Shown here piece by piece: positions 1 through 6,410 of a stretch of 17,634 nt of DNA. Every line of letters begins with the position of its first letter. The first letter of the stretch is position 1. The notes under the pieces are model-generated. The model saw nothing but the letters and a program-made list of their open reading frames with translations, had not been told where the DNA came from and ran no database searches. The DNA comes from Lactobacillaceae bacterium (GTDB taxonomy: Bacteria > Bacillota > Bacilli > Lactobacillales > Lactobacillaceae), in NCBI GenBank assembly GCA_031282325.1, contig JAITDY010000002.1, forward strand, positions 1 to 17,634, in the 5' to 3' direction. Position numbers and translations under genes: made by a program.

Positions 1-1
1 G

Positions 2-328
2 TACATGTCCGTTTCTGATCGAACTAAAGAAATAGGGGTATTAAGAGCCTTAGGAGCTGGTAAAAAGGATATTCGTAGGATGTTTACAAGTGAATCCCTA
101 TTAATTGGTATTTTTAGTGCTATATTAGCAGTTGTAGTGGCTTTTGGAGTTGGAACGCTATTGAATACTTCACTTTATAAAATAGTAAGTTTTAATTTGG
201 TTAAGATAACTTTAGGAAATCTTATAGCGACATTTATTATTGCTTTGGTGATTGCTTATATCGCTGCATTATTACCAAGTAAAAAAGCTGCTAAATTAGA
301 TCCAATAGAAAGTTTATCAGCAGAATAA
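2..328 (+). CDS. ABC transporter permease, FtsX/MacB type (3' fragment)
   Basis: Only the C-terminal ~108 residues are in the window; the frame is open to the left edge, so the true start lies upstream and the first Met seen is internal. The fragment begins with the cytoplasmic coupling segment typical of FtsX-family permeases (SDRTKEIGVLRALGAGKKDI), which contacts the partner ATPase. Two membrane helices follow (about residues 33-55 and 73-92 of the fragment) and then the family's usual ending, PSKKAAKLDPIESLSAE. Such permeases work with a LolD/MacB-like ATPase in antimicrobial peptide export or resistance, lipoprotein handling or cell-wall signalling; the substrate cannot be told from this part. 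A hairpin terminator follows after 15 bases. There are no cysteines. Family assignment is secure; function is not. Confidence 0.9.
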   Translation, partial: YMSVSDRTKEIGVLRALGAGKKDIRRMFTSESLLIGIFSAILAVVVAFGVGTLLNTSLYKIVSFNLVKITLGNLIATFIIALVIAYIAALLPSKKAAKLDPIESLSAE

Positions 329-343
329 ATAAAATTTAATTAT

Positions 344-372
344 AAAATCGTCATTTTTTGGCGATTTTTTTT
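344..372. terminator. Intrinsic terminator between convergent genes
   Basis: Nine-base-pair stem (344-352 with 360-368, one G-T pair), 7-base loop, then a T run to 372. The left arm begins with AAAA, so the hairpin may also stop transcripts of the convergent minus-strand regulator whose stop codon is at 375-377. Confidence 0.75.
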
Positions 373-374
373 AA

Positions 375-1157
375 TTAATTTAATTGTTTATTGAAAAGTT
401 GATCGATAAAAATAACTTTATTTTTCTGATTGCTTTTAAATAAATTATTTAATTCTTTTTTTCCTAAAAACCAGATTAAATTATCAACATTTTTATCAAA
501 AGAATATTCAGATAAAATTTGTTGAGCCTTATTAATATCGCTTTTATTATAAAAAGATAATGATAGTGTTAGCAATATTATTTGTAGATTGTAATTATTA
601 GTTTTTTTCATTTTAGAAAAATAATTTACACTGATATTGATCTCATTAAGCTGAAAATCATCTAAATAAGGAGCTGCTAATTGCAGTACCGTCCTTTCAT
701 AATCACCAAAATAATAGATTTCTTCAAAAAAATTTCTAACTTTAATTAATGCATTTGATCCATTATCGTTATTTTTGTCAATTGAGTAATGTACAATTCT
801 GGCTAATAAATTAATTTGTTTGGAGGGATTTTCTTTTTGTAATTTATCTAGTTCTATTAAAATATCTGTTAATTTGGATTTATTAAAATCAATGCTTGCA
901 TTTAAAATTTTAAATGCAATTTGTGAGGTTTTAGAATTTAAATTTAACAATGAACCAAATTCATTCCCACTTATATCTAAGGCTTTAATAATTGATGTTA
1001 AACTTTCAATTGTAATGTTGGTTTTACCGTTTTCTAAATATGATAAAGTCGAGTTTGACAGTTGAGCCATTTTGGCTAAATTTTCTAAAGAAATACCACG
1101 TGATTTACGAATTTTTTTAACAGAATCACCAAATTCTTGAAATGAATATTTTTGCAT
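375..1157 (-). CDS. Rgg/MutR-like XRE-family transcriptional regulator
   Basis: A 260-residue protein with an N-terminal helix-turn-helix of the XRE/Cro type (about residues 6-60). It carries the Rgg-like pattern of a conserved FGDSVKKIRKSRGISLENLA start and a recognition region SNSTLSYLENGKTNITIESL. The remaining ~200 residues look all-helical, consistent with the TPR-like peptide-sensing domain of Rgg/PlcR-type regulators; length is slightly below the usual 280-290. Two ATGs are possible. I chose the second (1155-1157) because AAAGGGG lies exactly 6 bases before it and directly abuts the first ATG (1161-1163). Rgg proteins are cytoplasmic DNA-binding regulators of nearby genes, often responding to short peptides. 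A 26-codon gene is divergently transcribed beside it, but that peptide is basic rather than hydrophobic, so partnership is only a hypothesis. There are no cysteines. Confidence 0.85.
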   Translation of the reverse strand: MQKYSFQEFGDSVKKIRKSRGISLENLAKMAQLSNSTLSYLENGKTNITIESLTSIIKALDISGNEFGSLLNLNSKTSQIAFKILNASIDFNKSKLTDILIELDKLQKENPSKQINLLARIVHYSIDKNNDNGSNALIKVRNFFEEIYYFGDYERTVLQLAAPYLDDFQLNEINISVNYFSKMKKTNNYNLQIILLTLSLSFYNKSDINKAQQILSEYSFDKNVDNLIWFLGKKELNNLFKSNQKNKVIFIDQLFNKQLN

Positions 1158-1163
1158 TATCAT

Positions 1164-1170
1164 CCCCTTT
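1164..1170 (-). promoter_or_regulatory. Ribosome binding site deciding the regulator start
   Basis: AAAGGGG on the minus strand, 6 bases before the ATG at 1155-1157 but touching the ATG at 1161-1163. The spacing favours the downstream start. Confidence 0.75.
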
Positions 1171-1220
1171 ATTGAATATTTTTGCTCATAAATATGATTA
1201 ATTTTATTTTACCAATTAAG

Positions 1221-1243
1221 CTTCTACATAAAGAAGTTAACTT
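1221..1243. promoter_or_regulatory. Palindromic candidate operator in the divergent intergenic region
   Basis: A perfect 10-base palindrome, AAGTTAACTT (1234-1243), partly overlaps an inverted repeat CTTCT-N6-AGAAG (1221-1236). The site lies between the divergent regulator and the basic peptide gene, about 65 bases upstream of the regulator start, where an autoregulatory operator would be expected. It is suggestive only, because short palindromes are common in A+T-rich DNA. Confidence 0.3.
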
Positions 1244-1319
1244 TGGATTAATGAAATTTTTCCAACAAAAGGAATAATCATTCTATATTAATATCAAGAA
1301 GTAAAAAAGGAGAATTGAT

Positions 1320-1400
1320 ATGACTAAAAAAAATAATTTTGCTAAAAAATTAAAACCAACTGTTAAACAGAATTTTCATCGTAAAAATTTAAGAAAATAA
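1320..1400 (+). CDS. Small highly basic peptide, 26 residues, unknown function
   Basis: Not a recognised family. The frame starts MTKKNNFAKK and ends FHRKNLRK; it has eight Lys, two Arg, one His and no acidic residue, so its net charge is about +10. There is no hydrophobic stretch, hence no signal peptide, membrane segment or cysteine. Three signs say it is a real gene. A near-perfect AAAGGAG (1306-1312) sits 7 bases before the ATG. It fills an otherwise empty 369-base gap. A hairpin terminator lies 30 bases after its stop. It is divergent from the Rgg-like regulator and upstream of msrA, from which the terminator separates it. Possible roles are a nucleic-acid or ribosome-binding microprotein, a cationic secreted peptide, or a regulator partner; the sequence does not decide. 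Confidence 0.65.
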   Translation: MTKKNNFAKKLKPTVKQNFHRKNLRK

Positions 1401-1429
1401 AAAATCATTTATGAAATAATATCTTCTAG

Positions 1430-1457
1430 AATCAACTAAAAAATAGTTGATTTTTAT
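1430..1457 (+). terminator. Intrinsic terminator after the basic peptide gene
   Basis: Perfect 9-base-pair stem (1430-1438 with 1444-1452), AAAAA loop, and a T-rich tail (TTTATT). It makes the 26-codon gene a separate transcription unit from msrA. Confidence 0.7.
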
Positions 1458-1490
1458 TGTGAAAATTAAAATGTCTAAAATAAATTCTAG

Positions 1491-1520
1491 TAAATAAAGG
1501 AAAAATAAATAAAGGAAAAG
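1491..1520 (+). repeat. Tandem 15-base duplication carrying the msrA Shine-Dalgarno site
   Basis: TAAATAAAGGAAAAA (1491-1505) is followed directly by TAAATAAAGGAAAAG (1506-1520), 14 of 15 bases identical. Each copy contains AAAGGA. The second copy lies 10 bases before the msrA ATG and is the likely ribosome site; the first has no start codon at a useful distance. Confidence 0.7.
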
Positions 1521-1526
1521 ATAAAA

Positions 1527-2051
1527 ATGGCAGTACAAACAGCAATATTTGCAGGAGGTTGCTTTTGGTGCATGGTGGAACCCTTTGAAAAAATGGCAGG
1601 CATTTTAAAAGTTCGTTCTGGATATACTGGAGGTTTAACCAAAAACCCAACATATAAGGAGGTTTGCTCGCACGCAACAGGACATATTGAAGCAGTTAAA
1701 ATATGGTTTGACGATGATCAAGTTTCATATGAACAATTATTAGATATTTATTGGATGATTGCCGATCCAACTGATAATCAAGGACAATTTAACGATAGAG
1801 GAAATACTTACAAAACGGTTATTTTTACAAATTCAGATAATCAAAAAAAGATCGCTTTGAAATCAAAACAAAAATTACAGAATACTAATCGTTTTGATAA
1901 ACCAATTGTTACTGAAATTTTAGAAGAAAAACCTTTTTATGATGCTGAAGAAGAGCACCAACAATTTTATAAAAAAGATCCGCTTAGAGAAGCGGCCATG
2001 ATGCAACCACGTTATGAATTTCAAGAAAAATATTGGTCAGACAAATTATAA
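1527..2051 (+). CDS. msrA: Peptide methionine-(S)-S-oxide reductase MsrA
   Basis: Reduces the S-epimer of methionine sulfoxide, free or in protein, using thioredoxin. The signature GGCFWCMVEPFE is at residues 10-21, with catalytic Cys12 and a second Cys15. Further family blocks are SGYTGG (31-36), the GHIEAVKIWFD stretch (52-62), and the YWMIADPTDNQGQFNDRG region. A third cysteine, Cys47, is present; no cysteine lies near the C-terminus, so the resolving residue is probably Cys15 or Cys47 (inference). The length of 174 residues is normal for a stand-alone MsrA. The start is supported by AAAGGA in the second copy of a tandem repeat. It is first in an msrA-msrB-trx operon that supplies both stereospecific reductases and their reductant. 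Confidence 0.96.
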   Translation: MAVQTAIFAGGCFWCMVEPFEKMAGILKVRSGYTGGLTKNPTYKEVCSHATGHIEAVKIWFDDDQVSYEQLLDIYWMIADPTDNQGQFNDRGNTYKTVIFTNSDNQKKIALKSKQKLQNTNRFDKPIVTEILEEKPFYDAEEEHQQFYKKDPLREAAMMQPRYEFQEKYWSDKL

Positions 2052-2076
2052 AAAATGAAATGTAAACTAAATTATT

Positions 2077-2505
2077 ATGATGAATAAAAAAGAATTAGAA
2101 ATTAAAAAACAGAAATTAAATAAAGAACAACAAGATGTCACACAACACAAAGCAACCGAACGACCATTTACTGGAAAATATAATGATTTTTTTGAAGAGG
2201 GTATTTATGTTGATATTGTTAGTGGTGAAGTCCTATTTTCATCAGAAGATAAATATGATTCTGGATGTGGATGGCCATCTTTTACGCGTTCGTTTAAGGA
2301 AAATATTATTGAAGATGAAGATAACTCATTTGGAATGATACGAACCGAAGTTAAATCGAAAGTAGCAAACTCGCATTTAGGTCATGTTTTTGCTGATGGA
2401 CCAGAAAATAAAGGCGGATTGCGTTATTGTATTAATTCAGCAGCATTAGAATTTATTCCAAAGGATCAAATGGAAGCACGGGGTTATGGAAAATATTTAA
2501 AATAA
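2077..2505 (+). CDS. msrB: Peptide methionine-(R)-S-oxide reductase MsrB
   Basis: Reduces the R-epimer of protein-bound methionine sulfoxide, complementing MsrA. Catalytic Cys118 lies in RYCINSAALEF, and the probable resolving Cys64 in SGCGWPSF. The HLGHVFADGP stretch (100-109) adds the conserved histidines. The two CxxC zinc motifs of many MsrB proteins are absent: the region reads YVDIVSGEVLFSS, so this is the zinc-free form. Length is 142 residues, as expected. The start is one of two adjacent ATGs (2077 or 2080), and neither has a recognisable Shine-Dalgarno site. The gene lies 25 bases after msrA, so translation may depend on readthrough from msrA or on low local structure. It contains just two cysteines, both functional. 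Confidence 0.95.
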   Translation: MMNKKELEIKKQKLNKEQQDVTQHKATERPFTGKYNDFFEEGIYVDIVSGEVLFSSEDKYDSGCGWPSFTRSFKENIIEDEDNSFGMIRTEVKSKVANSHLGHVFADGPENKGGLRYCINSAALEFIPKDQMEARGYGKYLK

Positions 2506-2516
2506 TTTATGGAGAT

Positions 2517-2523
2517 AAAGAGG
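2517..2523 (+). promoter_or_regulatory. Ribosome binding site deciding the thioredoxin start
   Basis: AAAGAGG lies 6 bases before the ATG at 2530. The upstream in-frame ATG at 2509 has no site before it and would add seven residues not seen in ordinary thioredoxins. Confidence 0.7.
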
Positions 2524-2529
2524 ATTAAA

Positions 2530-2844
2530 ATGTCAGTTAGTATAGTTAATGATAAAAATTTTAATGAAGAAACAAATAAAGGGATTGTTGTGACAGATTT
2601 TTGGGCAGAGTGGTGTGGTCCATGTAAAATGCAAAGTCCAGTAATTGAAGATATGGCTAATAATATTACCGACGTTAAATTTAATAAAATAGATGTGGAT
2701 CAAAATAAGGATACCGCTAGAAATTTAAGTATTATGGCCATTCCTACTTTAATTATTAAAAAAGATGGCGAAATAGTTGAACGCTTAACGGGATTTCATA
2801 CTAAAGAAATGTTATTAAAAATTTTAGATTTATATCGTTCCTAA
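2530..2844 (+). CDS. trxA: Thioredoxin
   Basis: A 104-residue, single-domain cytoplasmic thioredoxin, the standard length. The redox motif is FWAEWCGPCK, with Cys29 and Cys32 as the active disulfide. Asp23 is in the usual buried position, and the cis-proline is Pro72 in MAIPTL. The C-terminal helix ends the domain with no extension. It passes electrons from thioredoxin reductase to partners; here it follows msrA and msrB after a 24-base gap, so methionine sulfoxide reductases are its obvious local clients. No thioredoxin reductase gene is in the window. The ATG at 2530 was chosen over 2509 because of ribosome-site spacing and family length. Whether it is the main thioredoxin or a dedicated paralogue cannot be told here. 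Confidence 0.95.
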   Translation: MSVSIVNDKNFNEETNKGIVVTDFWAEWCGPCKMQSPVIEDMANNITDVKFNKIDVDQNKDTARNLSIMAIPTLIIKKDGEIVERLTGFHTKEMLLKILDLYRS

Positions 2845-2868
2845 TGATAATTTAAATGAGTTTAATAT

Positions 2869-2889
2869 CTCCTTTTGAAGGAGTTTTTT
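2869..2889 (+). terminator. Intrinsic terminator of the msrA-msrB-trx operon
   Basis: Six-base-pair stem CTCCTT/AAGGAG (2869-2874 with 2878-2883), 3-base loop, followed by six T. Compact and well formed. Confidence 0.8.
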
Positions 2890-2994
2890 ATTTATATTTA
2901 AATATAAAATATAAATTAAACTAGATACAAGCATTGAAGTTATATAAAATAGAATTTAGAAGTTTTAATTTATTAATAAATAGAAGGGATTTAT

Positions 2995-5031
2995 ATGTCT
3001 GAAGAAAAAACTTTTTATATTACGACACCAATTTATTATCCATCTGGTAAATTGCAATTAGGAAATACATACACTACTGTTTTAGCTGATGCATTAGCAC
3101 GTTTTCATCGTGCCTTAGGAGAAAAAACTTTTTTCTTGACAGGAACTGATGAGCATGGTCTAAAAATACAACAAAAAGCTAAAGAAGCTCATAAAAGCGA
3201 AATTCAATATTTAGATGAAATGGCTGATGATATCAAAAATCTTTGGAAAATAATGGATATTTCTTATGATCAATTTATTCGAACTACTGATAGCGATCAT
3301 GAAAAACGAGTACAAGCCATTTTTTCTAAATTATTGGAAAATGGTGATATTTATAAAGGCCAATATGAAGGTTGGTATTCCGTTTCAGATGAAGAATATT
3401 TTACTGAATCACAATTGGCCGAAGTTTTTAAGGACGAAAATGGAAAAATTATTGGTGGAATTGCCCCAAGCGGACATAAAGTTGAACTGGTTAAAGAAGA
3501 ATCTTATTTTTTTAAAATGAGTAAATACGCCGATTGGTTATTAGATTACTATCGGTCACATCCTGAATTTTTACAACCTGAGTCTAGAATGAATGAAATG
3601 ATAAAAAATTTCATTGAACCCGGATTAGAAGATTTAGCTGTTACAAGAACTAGTTTTGATTGGGGAGTAAAAGTCCCGGGGGATGAAAAACACGTAATTT
3701 ATGTTTGGATCGATGCTTTAAGCAATTATATTACTGCTTTAGGATATGATCCTACAAAACCACAAAATGAACAAGATGAAAAGTTTAAAACTTTTTGGCC
3801 TGCAAATGTTCAATTGGTGGGCAAAGAAATTGTTCGTTTCCATACAATTTATAGGCAAATAATGTTTCATTCATTGGGCATCGAATTACCTAAAGAAGTA
3901 TTGGGTCATGGCTGGTTAGTAATGAAAGATGGAAAAATGTCTAAATCAAAAGGTAATGTTATTTATCCAGAAACTTTAACGCAAAGATACGGGCTAGATG
4001 CGGTTCGATATTATTTGTTGCGTTCAATGCCTTTTGGAAATGACGGCGTATTTTCACCAGAAGATTTTGTTAACCGTGTTAATTTTGATCTTGCAAATGA
4101 TTTGGGAAACTTGGTCAATCGAACAGTATCAATGATTAATAAATATTTTGATGGCGTTGTTCCAGCAATTAATGGAAGTAATCTAGAAGATCAAGATTTA
4201 AAACAAGTAGCTATAAATTCATATGAAAAATATTTAAAAGCTTTTAGTGAGTCAAAAACTGCTGATGGATTGGAAAATGTTTGGGAACTTGTAAGAAGAA
4301 CTAATAAATATATTGATGAAACAAAACCTTGGGAATTATTTAAAAATAATGATTTAGAAAAGTTATCTGATGCAATGGCTAATCTAGTGGCTTCGTTAAG
4401 AATGATTGCAGCAATGCTTCAGGCTGGATTTACAAATACGCCAAAAGAAATCTATCGACAGTTAGGGCTAAAAGAATTAGAATCGATTAAAGATTTAAAA
4501 TTTGATGATGTTATTAGTGGGCAAAAAGTAACCCCCGATCCTAAGCCGATTTTTCCAAGATTAGATGTTGAAAAAGAAATTGAATTTATTTCTGCTTTAG
4601 TGACTAAAGATAAAAAGGGAAAAGGACGAGCCGCAATGGAAGAAGCCAAAAAAGAAGTTATTGATAAAACATTAGAAAATACAAATGACGCCACTGATAG
4701 CAATTTAGATTTCAATGATTTTATGAAGATTAAACTAATTGCTGCCAAAATTAAAAGTGGTATAAATTTAGAAAATTCAGATAAATTAATTAAATGGGAA
4801 TTAGATGATGGCACTAAAAAAGGACGTGTTATTTTAAGTGCTTTACGAAAATGGTATCCAAACCCAGAAGAGTTGGTAGGTAAAACAATTGGAATTGTTG
4901 CTAATTTAAAGCCAAGAAAAATGGCTGGTGTGGTATCTGAAGGTATGGTGCTAGCTGGAGAAAATAAAAATGGCGATGTTATTCTATCTTTTTTGCCAGA
5001 CGAAATTGAAGCTGGTTCATCGTTAAGTTAA
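2995..5031 (+). CDS. metG: Methionyl-tRNA synthetase
   Basis: Class I synthetase that charges initiator and elongator tRNA-Met with methionine. The N-terminal Rossmann domain has the family opening FYITTPIYYPSGKLQLGN, where the HIGH signature is changed to QLGN (residues 21-24). KMSKS is intact at 314-318. The connective peptide (about 126-165) lacks the zinc-binding cysteines of other MetRS types and reads GWYSVSDEEYF...GIAPSGHKVE. I recall the same zinc-free form in other lactobacilli. The anticodon-binding helical domain carries WELVRRTNKYIDETKPWELFK. Residues from about 572 to 678 form the Trbp111-like tRNA-binding OB fold (dimerising appendage). Length is 678 residues, normal for this form. 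AGAAGGGA precedes the ATG at a good distance. There are no cysteines in the whole protein. It is monocistronic, flanked by terminators; no T-box leader is seen. Confidence 0.96.
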   Translation: MSEEKTFYITTPIYYPSGKLQLGNTYTTVLADALARFHRALGEKTFFLTGTDEHGLKIQQKAKEAHKSEIQYLDEMADDIKNLWKIMDISYDQFIRTTDSDHEKRVQAIFSKLLENGDIYKGQYEGWYSVSDEEYFTESQLAEVFKDENGKIIGGIAPSGHKVELVKEESYFFKMSKYADWLLDYYRSHPEFLQPESRMNEMIKNFIEPGLEDLAVTRTSFDWGVKVPGDEKHVIYVWIDALSNYITALGYDPTKPQNEQDEKFKTFWPANVQLVGKEIVRFHTIYRQIMFHSLGIELPKEVLGHGWLVMKDGKMSKSKGNVIYPETLTQRYGLDAVRYYLLRSMPFGNDGVFSPEDFVNRVNFDLANDLGNLVNRTVSMINKYFDGVVPAINGSNLEDQDLKQVAINSYEKYLKAFSESKTADGLENVWELVRRTNKYIDETKPWELFKNNDLEKLSDAMANLVASLRMIAAMLQAGFTNTPKEIYRQLGLKELESIKDLKFDDVISGQKVTPDPKPIFPRLDVEKEIEFISALVTKDKKGKGRAAMEEAKKEVIDKTLENTNDATDSNLDFNDFMKIKLIAAKIKSGINLENSDKLIKWELDDGTKKGRVILSALRKWYPNPEELVGKTIGIVANLKPRKMAGVVSEGMVLAGENKNGDVILSFLPDEIEAGSSLS

Positions 5032-5044
5032 ATAAATAATAAAT

Positions 5045-5066
5045 AAAACACTTAGATGTGTTTTTT
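5045..5066 (+). terminator. Weak intrinsic terminator after metG
   Basis: Stem AAAACAC/GTGTTTT (5045-5051 with 5058-5064), 6-base loop, T run overlapping the right arm. It ends only 20 bases before the next start codon and leaves no room for a promoter after it, so partial readthrough into the downstream gene is likely. Confidence 0.55.
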
Positions 5067-5086
5067 ATTTTACAGGGAGAAAATAA

Positions 5087-6406
5087 ATGACTAAACTTAA
5101 AGTTTCTGCAATCTCTAAAAATGAATTAGAACTCTTGGAAGACGGTAAAAAGGGCGACATAATTGATTTAAATGAAATTACTAATGTTGATACTAGTTCT
5201 GTAATTGATGCAATCAACAAAGGAGAATTAGATACTTATAATCAGGAATTATTAAAAGCTCAAAGTGAATGGGACCAAAAAATACAATCTGAAATTGAGA
5301 GAATTAAATTGGAAACTGAAATTCAATTTAAAGATCAATTGAATCAAAAGGAAAAAGATTTAAATAAATTACAAAATGAATTGAAAAATAAAGATGATAA
5401 TTTTAAAAACAAAGAACAATTAGCCAAACAAGAACTTGAAAAACAAATTGAACTAAAAAATGCTGAAATTGAGAAAATTAAATTAGAAACTGAAAGTCAA
5501 TTTAAGGATCAATTGAGCCAAAAACAAATTGAATTATCCGAATTACAAAATGAATTGAAAAGTAAAGAGCAAGAGTCACAGCTTCAAATATCTAAAGAAA
5601 AAGAAAAATCAGAAGCTGTTATTAAATTGTTAAACGATCAGCTAGCTCAAGCAAAAGATTTTAAAGCAAAACAATCAACGAAAGAAATTGGTGAAAGTTT
5701 AGAACAATATGCTGCAAATGAATTTAATAAAATTAGATCTTGTGCTTTTCCAAATGCTTATTTCGAAAAAGATAATCAAATTTCCAAAACAAACTCTAAA
5801 GGTGACTTTATCTTCCGTAATTTTGAAGATGAAACCGAATTTATTTCGATAATGTTTGATATGAAAAATGAAATGGATACGACGGCGACCAAACATAAAA
5901 ATGCTGATTTTTTTAAAGAGTTAGATAAGGACCGAAAAGAAAAAAATACTGAATATGCAATTTTAGTATCATTGTTAGAAGCAGATAGTGATTTATATAA
6001 TACCGGTATCGTTCAAGTGCACGAATATGAAAAAATGTATGTCGTTCGTCCACAATTTTTTATTTCAATAATTGGAATTTTAAATAATGCTGCTAGAAAT
6101 ACATTGGGTTATAAAAAAGAATTAGCAATTGTTCAAAATCAAAATATTGATATTACAAATTTTGAAAATGAATTAAATTTATTTAAAGATGACTTTGCCA
6201 AAACATCCAAAAATTTTAATGGTAATCTAGAAAAATTAGATAAAAATTTAGAAGATTCTATTAAAAAGTTAACAAATGCACGTGATGAGCTAAGAAAAGC
6301 AATGAATAATTTAGAAGTTGCTGATAAAAAAATTGAGTCTGTAAACATTAAAAAATTAACTAAAAACAATCCGACTATGCAACAAAAATTTGATGAATTA
6401 AAATAA
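5087..6406 (+). CDS. DUF2130-like protein with long coiled coil and nuclease-like C-terminal domain
   Basis: A 439-residue cytoplasmic protein. Residues 1-50 form a small domain; residues ~52-195 are a Lys/Glu/Gln-rich coiled coil containing a duplicated unit (IKLETEIQFKDQL at 73, IKLETESQFKDQL at 131). Residues ~200-345 resemble the DUF2130 domain: KGDFIFRN (238-245), ISIMFDMKNE (253-262), DKDRKEKNTEYAILVSLLEAD, then VRPQFFISIIGIL. Residues ~350-420 are again helical. The spacing of Asp240 and Asp258-x-Lys260 is reminiscent of the PD-(D/E)xK nuclease fold; that is inference from motif shape, not a known activity. The ribosome site is GGGAG, 10 bases before the ATG. It is followed 4 bases later by pth and is probably cotranscribed with pth-mfd-rqcP. 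The single cysteine, Cys219, is the only one outside the redox enzymes. Function is unknown. Confidence 0.75.
   Translation: MTKLKVSAISKNELELLEDGKKGDIIDLNEITNVDTSSVIDAINKGELDTYNQELLKAQSEWDQKIQSEIERIKLETEIQFKDQLNQKEKDLNKLQNELKNKDDNFKNKEQLAKQELEKQIELKNAEIEKIKLETESQFKDQLSQKQIELSELQNELKSKEQESQLQISKEKEKSEAVIKLLNDQLAQAKDFKAKQSTKEIGESLEQYAANEFNKIRSCAFPNAYFEKDNQISKTNSKGDFIFRNFEDETEFISIMFDMKNEMDTTATKHKNADFFKELDKDRKEKNTEYAILVSLLEADSDLYNTGIVQVHEYEKMYVVRPQFFISIIGILNNAARNTLGYKKELAIVQNQNIDITNFENELNLFKDDFAKTSKNFNGNLEKLDKNLEDSIKKLTNARDELRKAMNNLEVADKKIESVNIKKLTKNNPTMQQKFDELK
5285..5574 (+). repeat. Internal duplication within the coiled-coil coding region
   Basis: Two copies of a ~100-base unit, about 5291-5394 and 5465-5568, are separated by a 174-base period (58 codons). 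They begin GAAATTGAGAGAATTAAATT and GAAATTGAGAAAATTAAATT and stay in frame. The protein copies share IKLETE-QFKDQL and LQNELK. Confidence 0.75.
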
Positions 6407-6410
6407 AGTG

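Noticed and set aside
820..1065. 81-residue open frame opposite the Rgg-like regulator
   Set aside because: It lies fully antisense to a well-supported gene, has no ribosome site and resembles no protein family.
1320..1400. Interpretation of the 26-residue peptide as a classical SHP pheromone
   Set aside because: SHP-type peptides have a hydrophobic, often acidic or Trp-rich C-terminus; this one is uniformly basic and has no hydrophobic segment.
2890..2994. Possible T-box or other riboswitch leader before metG
   Set aside because: The gap is only ~100 bases after a terminator and has no TGGNACC-type T-box sequence or antiterminator pair; I see no structured leader.
4452..4814. 120-residue open frame antisense to metG
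   Set aside because: A shadow of the MetRS frame; low-complexity Ser/Leu/Phe composition typical of the reverse of a Lys/Glu-rich coding region.
6408..6410. GTG as the start of pth
   Set aside because: It is directly followed by an in-frame ATG, has no ribosome site of its own, and would add only one residue; ATG at 6411 is the simpler choice, although GTG cannot be excluded.
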